Both the position numbers and the translations under genes were made by a program. Under the pieces are notes generated by a model that was not told where the DNA came from, made no database searches, and saw only the letters and a list, made by a program, of their open reading frames with translations. DNA of 64,000 nucleotides from Caenorhabditis remanei (lineage: Eukaryota > Nematoda > Chromadorea > Rhabditida > Rhabditidae), in contig NC_071331.1 of NCBI RefSeq assembly GCF_010183535.1, forward strand, positions 10,664,001 to 10,728,000, read 5' to 3'. The stretch's first letter is position 1; each line of letters begins with the position of its first letter. Shown here piece by piece: positions 31,715 to 42,785 of this stretch.

Positions 31715-32952
31715 TTATTTGAAACCAGCCACCAAAATGAACTGCTTCCTAGTCGCCTCTTTTGTGCCATTTCTGAAAACTGGCATAGTCTCCCAATACC
31801 CTGGTCCCCGCGCTCTTCCGTAACTATTCGCAGATCTCACGGAAACATTGTGTTCTTTTCCAAATATACCGAGGAATCGAATGTCGTCAATGAGCTTGAA
31901 AGAGTTTTTCGGGAAAGTGGAATAGTCGGAGTTTCTGAAATTAAAGGAGGACTGAAGTCATATTTTTTTATTTCAGATTCTGATACTTCAGAAAATTCTG
32001 AACAACTTTCATCATTGGAGCATGTGCTAAAAATCGCTCTAAACACCCTAAATTCACGTTTTCCCGGCTCAAAAGGAGCCTAGATGGAAGAGTTTTCCCA
32101 TGCGAATTTTTGCCCCCGTGTAGTCCTCTCGGGCAAAATTATTTCTTTTTATTTCTCGATTTTTCGTTTTCTTGCTTTTTTCAACAAGTTTTCGTGTTTT
32201 TTTCAATTTATATCGTAAAAAAGAAGAAAAAACACGAAAATTTGTTGAAAAAAGCAAGAAAACGAAAAATCGAGAAATAAAAAGAAATAATTTTGTCCGA
32301 GAGGACTACACGGGGGCAAAAATTCGTGTGGGAAAACTCTTCCATCTAGGCTCCTTTTGAGCTGGGAAAACGTGAATTTAGGGCATTTAGAGCGATTTTT
32401 AGCATATGCTCCAATGATGAAAGTTGTTCAGAATTTTCTGAAGTATCAGAATCTGAAATAAAAAAATATGACTTCAGTCCTCCTTTAAGATTCTTCGTTG
32501 ATATTTTAAACCAAAAACTCACTCGTTAACTCCCGCTCTGCAAACGTCTTCAACTTGCGCAGCTATTGTAGACAACGCACTACTTGGTGAGCTTCTCCAA
32601 AAGTGACTACGGTACACAACAACGTTACATTTTCCAGGCTTGAACACAGCTATATATTCATTTTTGACACCGGCAAAGGCATGATTGGCAGGTCCAGTGG
32701 TACCATCATAAACAATGATGTAGAACACGTCGCTGAAATCTTTAGACCATTAAAATAATTCATAAAGAAAATATGCTTACCCCGTATCGAATCTCATTAG
32801 TTCAGTTTTCAGCAAGACCGCTCTATCATCATTGGTTACGTGCATGTTATTGTCCACTACGTCATTTATTATTTTCTTTACATTTTGCGGCCAGATGTAT
32901 GCCAATTTATGTGGTTTCAGTGGGTTGCAGTAGTAGGATGAGGTCAAACTCT
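31715..32952 (-). pseudogene. membrane protein family, paralogue X, 5'-truncated
   Basis: Three exons in frame: 32952-32781, 32732-32523 and 31934-31715, with lengths 172, 210 and 220 exactly as in paralogues Y and Z. The encoded part holds NDDRAVLLKTELMRF, DVFYIIVYDGT, VFKPGKCNVVVYRS, SSPSSALSTI and, at the end, GRARGPGYWETMPVFRNGT. The N-terminal tail and membrane-span exons were not found to the right. That stretch (33040-33066) instead resembles the DNA just upstream of Y (37510-37536), so the front was probably lost in unequal exchange. A 540-base TTAA palindrome sits in the last intron. It may still be read from an unseen start. Confidence 0.55.
31945..32484. mobile_element. palindromic TTAA element, copy 2, uninterrupted
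   Basis: 540-base inverted repeat with AGGAGGACTGAAGTCATA ends and TTAA on both flanks (31941-31944, 32485-32488). The arms are closely matched and would form a long hairpin RNA if transcribed. It lies in the last intron of paralogue X, eleven bases before the acceptor of the final exon. Open frames on both strands here are mirror images of each other and not genes. Confidence 0.85.
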
Positions 32953-33643
32953 CTGAAATTTGTAGAATAATTTATTTTGATTCAACGTGAGCAAAGTTCA
33001 AGGAAGAAAATTAATGCAACTTTATGTTGAGCAGAAATGTACTGAACGTTTATTTCGAAAAAGCTAAATACGATATTGAAGCGTGAAACATATGGGTTAT
33101 TTTTATATTACCGTTTAGCCGATTCTTAGTATAATTTTTTCTCCATTTAGGAACTATTTTAAACTTTCCCATATTCCAAAAGTTTCGTTATAGAGAAAAT
33201 AAGACAAATATCGTGAGGTTCTCAAAAACCTCTGATTCGTCCTTTTTTCCAACTTATCTTTCCAAAAATACATGAAAAAATGGTGTATATGTTAGCAAGA
33301 TACCAATCAAACTAGAAAAAGTATTTCAAATTTGAAAAATAAAATGATGGTAAAGACATGAGAAGAAGTTGACTGCGTCCTTGTGAGAGAGAGAGAAGAG
33401 AAACGTACATTTTTTTATGAATCCTATCAAGTTTTGCTGACAACAATCGAGAAACAATCGAACCATGATCAATGTTTTATGAGAGTCGCCGACTAATTTA
33501 CGAATACATATATTGCATTTTTTACTCGTAGAAGGCCGTTAAAACGAAAATTTTTTGTGTACAAAGTTCAACTATTCATTAATAAATATTTTTAGGAATT
33601 TATTGATAATCTTAATTAGGAACTGTTTTCGTATAATACAATA
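32953..33643. other. intergenic between paralogues X and Y
   Basis: AT-rich, with no supported exon. Contains fragments similar to the Y-Z intergenic DNA (GAACGTTTATTTCGAAAAAG near 33046; TTTATTGATAATCTTAATTA near 33598), which mark the edges of an old segmental duplication. Confidence 0.45.
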
Positions 33644-36600
33644 TTATTTATAACCAGCAATCAAAATGAATTCCTTTCCAGTTGAAACCTGAGTACCATT
33701 TCGAAAGACTGGAATAGCATCCCACCATCCAGGTCCCCATATTCTTCCAAAACTATTTGCAGAGGTTACAGCCACATTATGTTCTCTTCCAATTATTCCA
33801 AGGAAACTGATATTGTCAACGTGCTTGAAAGCAATTTTTGGGAAATCGGAATAGTCGGAACTTCTGGAAAAGAAAAATTCATAAAGTGGATATACAGGGT
33901 GGCTAATAAGTATACAACGCCACTAATTCTTGGATATTCGGCGGGAAAACGCGTGAATCAACAAAAAAACTTTATGAATAGTTGGAATGTTCAAAATAGA
34001 TTTAGTATACAAAAATAATTCGAAGTTGGATACTTTGCCTTTGATACAGGCCATCAGACGTAAGATGCCAAAATCGCCTGTGCGCCGCGTATCGGGCGTG
34101 ATCTGGACTTATGATAAACATTTTATTATTGCACGGTCTCCTACGCGTAAAAAATTCTAAATAAATTTCCACATCATCTGACCTTTCACGCTGAGTATTT
34201 TCCTTGGCTATTTTTTGAGAAAAAAGTAGGGCAATTGTTTAGAACGCTCTAGCTTCAAGGAAAAGTATCAACTTGACAGGAAGTTTTCAAAACGAATAGA
34301 GGAAAAAAATCCCTACATTTTGATATGCAATAGTAATATGAACTTAGGCTTTGGAAGCCAGTGAACGAGAAACAGAAAAACTGGGAAACTTGACCGAATT
34401 TGAGAAATGTAATCGACTAATTGTTGTTCATGCCCTATAATTTTGTTGAACAAGTTGTTAGTGATCGTTTAGTTCTGAAAAACCGTCCGGAAATCTTTTT
34501 ATGTTCCTATACACTCCGTTCTCAACCAATATTCAGTCACCTGAGATACCGTATACCTAATTACGACATTTGATGAAAAACTGTTTTCATGGGGTTGTAG
34601 AAATTCTTGATCTGATCATTATTCAAGTGGAATAAATTTTCCTGGAGCAAAACCAAAAAAGCAGATCCCAATTTTCGATGTCAGTTCAAAATGGCAAATT
34701 TTCTGCACATTTTCCGATTTTTCTCAAGAATTAGGTCAAACTTCAAAAATGTGGCATCTTGCAAAGTTTCTAAATTTTATTCTGATTCGAATAACCCATA
34801 AATCGAGAAATTTCATTGGAAAATAAAAAAGTTGATCTATTTTAATATGTTCCTTCGACTGAGTAGTAATTCTTATATATGCATCTACTTTTTTATTTTC
34901 CAACGAAAATTCTCGATTTATGGCTCATTCGAATCAGAACAAAATTTAGAAACTTCGCATGGGGCCAGTTTTTTGATTTTTCATTTTGTTTTCAAGATGT
35001 TTGCCAAAAAGTACGAAAAAATCGTATTTTTGTACTGAAATTGAATTTTTGAATCAACTTTTTCAGTTTTTGCCTAAAATCAAAATTTCAATGTGCAAAC
35101 TGATTAATTTCAAATTCTCTAAAAACTCATGGCAAGCGATTTTTGAAATACATCGTAATTAGGTCATCGGCAGTAGAAAATCATCATATTATCTACTGAA
35201 TTCCCAATTTTTTCATCCATCTGATGATTTTCTGAACGGTTTCGGTGTACAAAATGCTTATGGAAGCTTTTATTAACAGTCTTCCATCCAATTTTGAACG
35301 AAGCGTAGACCACTTCCTCGAAAACGGGTCAGAACACTCCATTCGATTACACAAGAGATAATGAGCTCCATAGACGGCAGAATAATATGTTTAATATATG
35401 AAAATGCTGGGAATGTCTTTCTCCATCTACTTTTCATAAAAATCAATCGAAATCCAGCTTCTTCCAAGTCACCAGATAGCTTAAAGTTACGTCTATAAAG
35501 AGAAAACGAGAGATAAAAATCACAATGAGAGACGCAGACGACGTGCAAATTAATAAAATTTTTCACGTGTAGGAGACCGTGTTATTGAACCTTTTTCCAA
35601 CCGTCAAAAGCATAAACTTTTGTTATCAAAAGATGATAGTAGGTCCCCTTAACGTCACCAGGCCTATGACCACCTTTTTTCTCAAACTGTGTTGGCATGG
35701 GCCGCGGTGAAATCTTACGGTAGAACTTCGTTAGTTTTCATTGTAAAAAATGCGAAAATCAACTCGGGGTCTTCCAAAACTTGGTTTTGAAGGATGTTTT
35801 GTTCCTCTGTACAGCTCAAAAATCTACTGGACGCTTTTTCATTTTTCAACAAGATTGGGCTACCTCCCACAGTTCCAAATCAACAAAATTCATCATCTCT
35901 CTCATTTTCCTGGCTACTGGAACAACGACTTTAGGCCTTCCTCGTCGGCGGATCTGAGTCCGATGGATTTCATCGTATGGGAATATTTGGAGAGCAAGTT
36001 ATCAGGAATCTCCTACAACATAGCCGTTGTTCTCAAGACCGTCCTTCAGAAGATATGGAACAAAGTCGACGTCGACTACCTGCGGCGCACAGGCGATTTT
36101 GGCGTCTCACGTCTGATGGCCTGTATCAAAGCCAAAGTACCCAACTTCGAATTCTTTTTGTATACTAAATCTATTTTGAACATTCCAACTATTCATAACG
36201 TTTTTTTGTTGATTCAAGCGTTTTCCCGCCGAATATCCAAGAATTAGTGGCGTTGTATACTTATTAGCCACCCTGTAATTAAAGCTCTTACTCGGCAATT
36301 CCCGATTTGCAGACTTCTTCAACTTGCGCAGCTATTGTAGACAACGCACTACTTGGTGAGCTTCTCCAAAAGCGACTACGGTAGACAACAACATTACATT
36401 TTCCAGGCTTGAACACGGCTATATATTCATTGTTGACACCGGCGAAGGCATGATTGGTAGGTCCACTGGTACCATCATAAAAAATGATATAGAACACGTC
36501 GCTAAAATCTTTTGACTTTTATAATAATCCATAAAGATCAGTATCAGAGTTGCACGGAATTGCGACTTCCGACTTCCGGGCGTTTTTTCAATTCCGGCTT

Positions 36601-37348
36601 CCGACTTCCGATTTCCGACTTCCGTTTTAGAAAAAAATCACTTCCGCACAACTCTGATCTGTAAGCTTACCCCGTGTCGAACCTCATCAGTTCAGTTTTC
36701 AGCAAGACCGCTCTATCATCATTGGTTACGTGCATGTTATTGTCCACAATGCCATTTATTATTTTTATTACATTTTGCGGCCAGATGTACGCCAATTGAT
36801 GAGGTTGTAGTGGATTGTAGTGGTAGGGTGAGGTCAAACTGTCTGAAATTTTTCGGTTAGACTATTTTCTCTCACTGTCTGAAGAGCATTAGAATTTCAG
36901 TAGCTCTCAACTCCTTCATGACACTTAGAAACCGGGAATTCCGTTCCTTCATGTTTTAGTTTTTACTATAAGAATGGAGTTACAACTCACCCTGTCCTCT
37001 TTTCAGCCTATGATAGTAGTGGTACACGGCTGCCGGGACCCCAATAGCCAAAACACCGCAAAAGAATAATATCAGTAAAATCCAGGAGGTGGCGCTTGTG
37101 CCGTTCGATGACGTTTCTAAGTAAAAAGTTATTCCAAAAAGAAAGAATAAAATATTCAAAGTGGTCTCACCCGTATTCTCATCATCGAAATAAGTGATAA
37201 CTGCCGAAATGCCTAATGCCAGAACTCCGCAAACGAATAAAATGACGAGAATATCTGTTGTAGCCTTGCAACAACCACTCCGATAAAATGGTTCCTTTTC
37301 CGGCGAAGTAGTTGATGTGAGCGGTTTACTCTCCTGTTTTGGCGGCAT
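33644..37348 (-). CDS. membrane protein of unrecognised family, paralogue Y
   Basis: Five exons: 37348-37171, 37116-36991, 36842-36671, 36501-36292 and 33863-33644, total 906 bases, 301 residues. The first two exons each carry a related membrane span (ILVILFVCGVLALGISAVI and ILLILFFCGVLAIGVPAAV), a tandem exon duplication. The last three encode the shared domain: NDDRAVLLKTELMRF, DVFYIIFYDGT, VFKPGKCNVVVYRS, SSALSTIAAQVEEVC and SDYSDFPKIAFKHVDNI, ending GPGWWDAIPVFRNGT and FILIAGYK. I do not recognise the family; the alternating strand-helix pattern could be a von Willebrand A-like fold, which is only a guess. Intron 4 has grown from about 46 to 2428 bases by a mariner insertion, with donor and acceptor intact. 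Confidence 0.75.
34134..35571. mobile_element. TIR element nested in the mariner
   Basis: Inverted ends CACGGTCTCCTACGCGTAAA (34134 on) and the complement of CACGGTCTCCTACACGTGAA (ending about 35571). TTATTG is present on both outer sides, a probable 6-base target duplication. No transposase seen; the 35273-35566 open frame has no resemblance. The interior holds another inverted repeat. Confidence 0.65.
34548..35178. repeat. inverted repeat (third nesting level)
   Basis: CCGTATACCTAATTACGACA near 34548 is mirrored by CATCGTAATTAGGTCATCGG near 35157. Inside, AATCGAGAAATTTCATTGGA and TCCAACGAAAATTCTCGATT (34803-34920) form a further hairpin. The whole looks like a MITE of about 630 bases in the preceding element. 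Confidence 0.55.
36547..36657. mobile_element. short element with GGAAGTC tandem repeats, copy 1
   Basis: Ends AGAGTTGCACGGAA and TTCCGCACAACTCT, inverted. The interior is made of CGACTTC or TTCCGAC units (CTTCCGACTTCCGATTTCCG). It is related to 50353-50805. It lies in intron 3 of paralogue Y. Confidence 0.6.
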
Positions 37349-37584
37349 TGTTCATCTGAAAAAAAATCAGATAAAAATGAGTCGCCAAACCACTGAGAAT
37401 AAGGAAAAGAAGAAATTTTTCTGCGCTCGACAAGAGTAAATATAGTTCGATAGTAGAGTGTTTGTTCGATAAACACACTTTGGTTTAATTTGTTGAACAT
37501 CAATGGACTGAACATTTATTTCGAAAAAGCTAAATAAAAGTTGATTTATTGATAATCTTAATTAGGAATTGTTATAGTAGAATA

Positions 37585-38664
37585 TTATTTATAACCAGCA
37601 ATCAAAATGAATTCTTTTCCAGTTGGAACCTCTGTACCATTTCGAAACACTGGAATAGTGTCCCACCATCCTGGTCCCCATGCTCTTCCAAAACTATTTG
37701 CAGATCTCACAGCTACATTGTGTTCTTTTCCAATTATTCCAAGGAATCTGATATTGTCAATGTGTTTGAATCCAATTTTTGGGAAATCGGAATAGTCGGA
37801 ACTTCTGAAAAGACAGAATTTATGAAGTGAATATAGGTAGTGCTCTTACTCAGCAATTCCCGATTTGCATACTTCCTCAACTTGATCCCTAATTGTAGAC
37901 AACGCACTACTCGGTGAGCTACTCCAAGCGCGACTACGGTAGATAACAACATTACATTTTCCAGGTTTGAACACAGTAATATAACTATTTTCAACACCAC
38001 TGAAGACTTGATTAGTGGGTCCGTCAGTGTCATCATATACGATAATGTAGAACACGTCGCTGAGAATTTCAGATTGACTAACTAGAAGGAAATCACTCAG
38101 TGATATCTTCATGATACGAAGACACTCACCTCGTAGGAAATCTCATCAGCTCAGTTTTCAGCAAGACCGCTCTATCATCATTGGTGATGTGCATGTTGTT
38201 ATCCACTATGTGATTTATCATCTTTACCACATTTTCCGGCCAGATGTATTCCAGTTTTTCTGGGTTCATCGCGTTGAAGTGGTAGGACGAGGTAGAGTTG
38301 CCTGGATTTGTCTATTGTAATCATTCCAATATAACTTACAGTTTTTAACTAAATTTACAGTAACGTAACATGTTTTTAGTCACCTGATTTGTTTAAAGCG
38401 CAGTGACGTAAATACATCTTTTTTTCGCAACTAACCTCTACACTCATTACTTTTCCCTATGCAACCCAAAAATATTCCTACTACTAGAGCACTGCAGACT
38501 AGAAAAAGGAATAGCAAGAAGACGATGGGGATGTAAAGTTTTCCGAACTCAACAGGATTCTTGTGTTCATATCTGAAAGAAAAACTAATCAGCGATCTAA
38601 AACGGGTAATGCAAAATTGAACTTACTGTGATGGAAGAGGGGAATAATCTTTCGATTCGTCCAT
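37585..38664 (-). CDS. membrane protein of unrecognised family, paralogue Z
   Basis: Five exons: 38664-38627, 38572-38436, 38301-38130, 38059-37850 and 37804-37585, total 777 bases, 258 residues. Start MDESKDYSPLPSQ, then one membrane span (about residues 24-47, YIPIVFLLLFLFLVCSALVV), then the domain shared with X and Y. That domain holds NDDRAVLLKTELMRF, DVFYIIVYDDT, VFKPGKCNVVIYRS, SSALSTIRDQVEEVC and GRAWGPGWWDTIPVFRNGT, and ends IAGYK. Probably a type II membrane protein with the domain outside the cell or in the lumen. All introns are short. It is the simplest member and a good reference for the family. Function unknown. Confidence 0.78.
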
Positions 38665-40292
38665 TTTTAGTGACGGAAGAATTACAACAGTGTGATTCAT
38701 GTAACTTTAAAATCTATTCTTTTTATACGTCTCATTGCTCATCCTTGTTAATTTACCAGCCAATATCTTCTTTGGCCGGAACGAAAATTCCTTATTATTA
38801 ACTTACATCTTGCTAATCACTACATGGTTGACAGATGATTTTTCGGTGACTCATACCATTTACCTGGTTTTTCAACAATTGCTAATGAGATGTATGCCGA
38901 TAATAAGTAGATTTTAAAACATAATGAACAAAATAGGAAGAGGGATGAAAAACAATAATTGAATATATTAATTCTGTGTGCATGACATGAAAATAGAGCA
39001 GAATCTCCTGCAGTGATGACATCACCATTAATAAAAATTGTAATAATTTATTTTTGATGTCAATTTTCAAATTATTAGAGGAAAACTGCCGAAAAAATCG
39101 AAGAAAGTTTGTGATTCAAAAGTAAAAAAAAATCAGAAGTATCCATTAGTAAAGAACAATTTGCTTGTGTCGAATTGTTGTTCAATAAGAATACACTTTT
39201 TACTAACTGCATTGAATCGGTAGGTAGGAAGATGGAATTTGATTTGATAATGGAACGGATTTATTTTTTTCAAAAAGAACTTGAAGATTGCAGTACAAGA
39301 TCGATGATTAATTTTGTGATTCCATCAACTTAAACTGTTATTGCCCATACTAATACGGTGGCTTACCAGGCTCATTACAGATAAACGGTCTTGAAACAAA
39401 CGATGTTGAGAATTTTCACCTTGGCGAATTTGAACGAGTCATAGACAGAAGATGATCAGATTTGCAAAGGGCCGGGCCCCGCCGATTTGAGAATTTTCAC
39501 CCGGCCCGGGTATCAGTACAGAAATTTGAAATGTTGAATTTTTTTGAAATTGTCTTGATTTTTTTTGCAAAAAGTCTAATTTTCGTCATGTTTTTTTTAA
39601 ATATCGGTAAAAACCCAATCGTATAGGATTTTTGAATATTTTTGATCGAAATTTTAAAAATTTGAAAAAATGTTGAGAAAAGATTTCGCAATGGAACACA
39701 AAACAATCAAAATGGGACAGAATTATGGTTTTATATTGCTATGAAACAGAGAAAAATGTTAGCGAAGAAAAATGTCAGGCCTGTTCACATGAAATTCCAA
39801 ATCAGCGGTACATACGCCACCGCACGGTTCCATTTGTGTTCCCCAGCGGTTTACCTGTGCTCGTACGTCCCGAAAATGAGAATATCTTCAGTATACTACT
39901 TGTCGATTTGGAATTTCACGTGAAAAAGCTCAACCACGTGAAAAGTTTGAGAGCTCATAACTCGGCTCACAGAGGCATTTAGCAGGTTTTGACTGCAGAA
40001 ATGGACTCCTCGTGGTCGAACATACCTATAACCAAATTTATAGATCGTTTGAAAGTGGCGTCTCCAAAGACTTCCCTTGTTAGTAACCTCTTTCAAGAAA
40101 GTTCATTGAAAAGTAATATGAGTATTTGTTAGTGCACATATTATTTCTTTGAACCGGTAGAAAATTGTTCACAGTGTGAGAGTGCATTATTGCTCTTTCT
40201 TTCTTCTTTTACGGTTCTCCTCTTAAACTTATCCAGGGATTCCAAAAAATGTTCAATAGTACCCAGCACCAAATTAACCAAAGTTATACTTC
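38665..40292. other. intergenic, no gene seen
   Basis: No supported exon. 39473-39510 holds GGGCCGGGCCCC and CCGGCCCGGG, related to the GGCCCG repeats at 42.8 kb. A short inverted repeat (TGAAATTCCAAATC near 39790, GATTTGGAATTTCA near 39906) suggests a small element. One CTGTTTCA core on the minus strand (39749-39742) has its best YRNT 40 bases away. Confidence 0.4.
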
Positions 40293-40340
40293 CTGTTTCA
40301 CAGCTTGTGTTTTATCTTATCTTATCACTTCATAAAACAC

Positions 40341-40361
40341 TGATTGTGTCAATTCAGAAAA
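40341..40361 (+). ncRNA. possible 21U-RNA, off-spacing
   Basis: Exact core CTGTTTCA at 40293-40300. The nearest YRNT (CACT) places U 41 bases after the core, outside the common 38-39, so confidence is low. Confidence 0.3.
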
Positions 40362-40871
40362 AAAACTCAAAACAACACCATCTTTAAAATTTCAGTCAAG
40401 ATGCCTCATTAGCCATCTGTCCCTTTATGATGTCATACAAAACACTTCCATTGTCCCCCCTCCAGTTTCTGTTCATTTCCCGAAGTAACCCATCACACTA
40501 TTTGCTCTCTGATCCCTCTCCCGTTGGTTCTCCACCAACTATTATTAGTATATCGTGTGTCTCGAGTACACTTCCTTACCACTTGACACACACAAAAAAG
40601 AGTTGCCGACAGGGTTGATTTTGTAACGTGTTAGACATTGGCACAAAACACGAAAAACTTTTGAAACCCCTCTGGGAGAGAGATTGTCACACGTAGTTTT
40701 GTAGTTGGTCTTACTCGTTTTTTTTTCACACGTTTCGTTGAGTCATTTTTGCTTGTTTTTCCCTTTTGTCGTTTTGAGTTACCTGGAATTAGGAAAGTTG
40801 AGTTTCTTGTGATGATTGGTTACGATAACAAGGACGTAGGAAAATCAGATCTTTTGTGAAAAAAATAATTT

Positions 40872-41107
40872 TTATGTTGGATCAGAAACCGATTTATTTT
40901 TAGAAAATATTCGTTTGATTGGATCTGGTGCAACCCGACTATTTAGGTCGTTTTTCCTGACTGGAATAACTCTTTTAGGATTAAAGCTAGAAGCCTTGTC
41001 GTTAGGTTTGTAATTTTTATTTTGACACCAAGAGTTGTAATCAAAGCTGGTTTTCCTCGATCGCGAAGGCAAGGAATGATTAGTGAAGCCAATAACTTTG
41101 GAGTCGC
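40872..41107 (-). other. possible terminal exon, unrecognised
   Basis: After an acceptor-like TAGACAG ending near 41108, an open frame of about 78 codons runs to a TAA at 40872-40874. Its composition is protein-like (Lys, Asn, Ser, Pro; RVIPVRKNDLNSRVAPDP). There is no ATG near its start and no upstream exon that I can join. It may be chance. Confidence 0.2.
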
Positions 41108-41613
41108 CTGTCTAGCGATTCATGTTTACCTGTTATGACAACTCAATTATCTTGGAAACGATGTCATTTATTCAACACCATGATCAGTAATATTTTGTAA
41201 ATTAAATCTCTTCTTCCTAATTGGAAAGAGAAAATTACTTAACAACTGTTGATCGCGCATATTCTTTTCGTTTCAGAAAAACCTTATTATGATTCGAAAG
41301 ACTGGTGTTTCGTTTCCACAACTCTAGACCCTCCTGATCCGGCAGTATATCAAAATCTTTTCCCGCACATTAGCGTAATTTCTTATTTCCATCAGAACGC
41401 TAAGGGATAGTCGTTACAGTGTCTGCAGCCGAACGAATAAATTACAGTTTTTCAAACGTCTTATTATTCATTCGTAACGGGAAGATAGTATTACATGATT
41501 GCTGTCTAAATTTTTAATTTATCACGTTTTGCTCCTGGTTAAATTGAGTCTAAACTGAAATTATAATGTTACTGACTAAAAACATGCTCAGATTTGGATG
41601 GTCACAATCAAAA

Positions 41614-41634
41614 AAGTGCAAACAAACGCTAGGA
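41614..41634 (-). ncRNA. candidate 21U-RNA (variant core)
   Basis: Minus-strand core CTGTTTCT at 41680-41673; TAAT gives U at 41634, 39 bases after the core. It converges with the plus-strand unit whose core is 41642-41649, so the two promoters overlap. Confidence 0.5.
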
Positions 41635-41686
41635 TTATCCACTGTTTCAGTAACCTGGTAATTACAGCTATCAGAAACAGAAATGT

Positions 41687-41707
41687 TATAAAAAGAACTT
41701 TCTTGCT
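41687..41707 (+). ncRNA. candidate 21U-RNA
   Basis: Core CTGTTTCA at 41642-41649, AT-rich flank; TGTT places the first U 38 bases after the core. Confidence 0.6.
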
Positions 41708-42390
41708 AAGAACTGAGAATGCGTTATTTCTGACACAAATGTTCAGTTTCAAATCAATATTAAAAATTCTTCCAATATCGGTATCAATGTTCAAATGTTC
41801 ATACTAATTCTTATCTTCTTGAATTCCTAACTATCCTTCGATTATTCCTCTCTCTCTCCCCTCTCTCCTACCTTCCAAATCGCCTCCAACCATTTTCCAA
41901 TTGAAATTTCGACAGAAAAACTGTCTGTATCTCTCTCACGTCAACACTATTTTTCTCACGATTTCAAACAGAGCACATGCTTTCTCTCACTCCCGCGAGC
42001 AAACTTTTTGCGGGTTTATTTATCCAAACTTACCGCCTCCTCTCTCTCCGATCCTCTCTGTACCTCTTTTTCCGCACGAAAAGATGCACCGTTTCGTATA
42101 ATTCCTGAAGAAAACGAACACACGCATCGCGCGGGATTGCCCCCACTATTGCTCCCACTCTTTTCACGCTTTACTTCTGGTTTTCGTCTTTTTGTACTTT
42201 CTACTCTTGCAGGAAGTTCTAATATTAGATGTAACCCAAGGACACGAATGAGTTTCTGATTCTGCTTTCCTCGCGCTATTGGTTTAAAATCAAAACATCA
42301 TGTAACATTGTGAATTTATCAAGAAAATCTAGTTACTGTTTGATTCTGTTTCATCTATTGCATATCTTTTATGAGTCACGGCTCTGTCAT

Positions 42391-42411
42391 TATCGAACTT
42401 ATACGCTGTGA
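42391..42411 (+). ncRNA. candidate 21U-RNA
   Basis: Core CTGTTTCA at 42346-42353; CATT places the first U exactly 38 bases after the core. Confidence 0.65.
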
Positions 42412-42785
42412 CGGTGATCTCGATTTTTTTTTAGTCATTTATCATTCTTATTTGCGAGGTAATGAAAATTAAGGAAAAAGAAAAACCTGGATGATTGCAG
42501 AAAACAAACTTTCAAAAATGAATCCAGCGAAGCGCCTAAATTTTTGAAGAACTATCGGGCTCCTGAAACCGAAATTAAGTGAACATCAAAGAATTGACTC
42601 AAGTTATAAAAATTTTTCCGCATGAGATTTTTCCTTTTCAGCACTTTGATATAAATTAGCAGGGAAATAACGAGTATTGTATCGACAATGTATTTTGTTC
42701 CAATTCTACTCGAAGATCAAAGTCCTGACTCACTAATGTATTATTCGAAATATTATAGTTCTTGTATGATCGTAATAAACTTTCC

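Larger units (their letters stand above)
33895..36275 (+). mobile_element. Tc1/mariner-type transposon, degenerate, with foldback end
   Basis: Ends CAGGGTGGCTAATAAGTATA in inverted form with TA duplications (33893-33894, 36276-36277). The plus strand keeps the C-terminal half of a mariner transposase: FQQDWATSHSSKSTKF near 35840 and, in another frame, SADLSPMDFIVWEYLESKLS near 35955 with a tail ending PNFE. Frameshifts break it. The left 194 bases (33895-34088) are an inverted copy of the right end (36082-36275), including transposase coding sequence. The element is thus a foldback derivative with no normal 5' part. A further element is inserted at 34134-35571. It lies inside intron 4 of paralogue Y. 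Confidence 0.8.

Noticed and set aside
28333..32360. Similar open frames near 28333, 28871, 31837, 32069 and 32172 on both strands
   Set aside because: They are mirror images within the arms of the two TTAA palindromic elements.
35273..35566. 97-codon minus-strand frame as a transposase
   Set aside because: No catalytic motif; it overlaps the right terminal repeat of the nested element.
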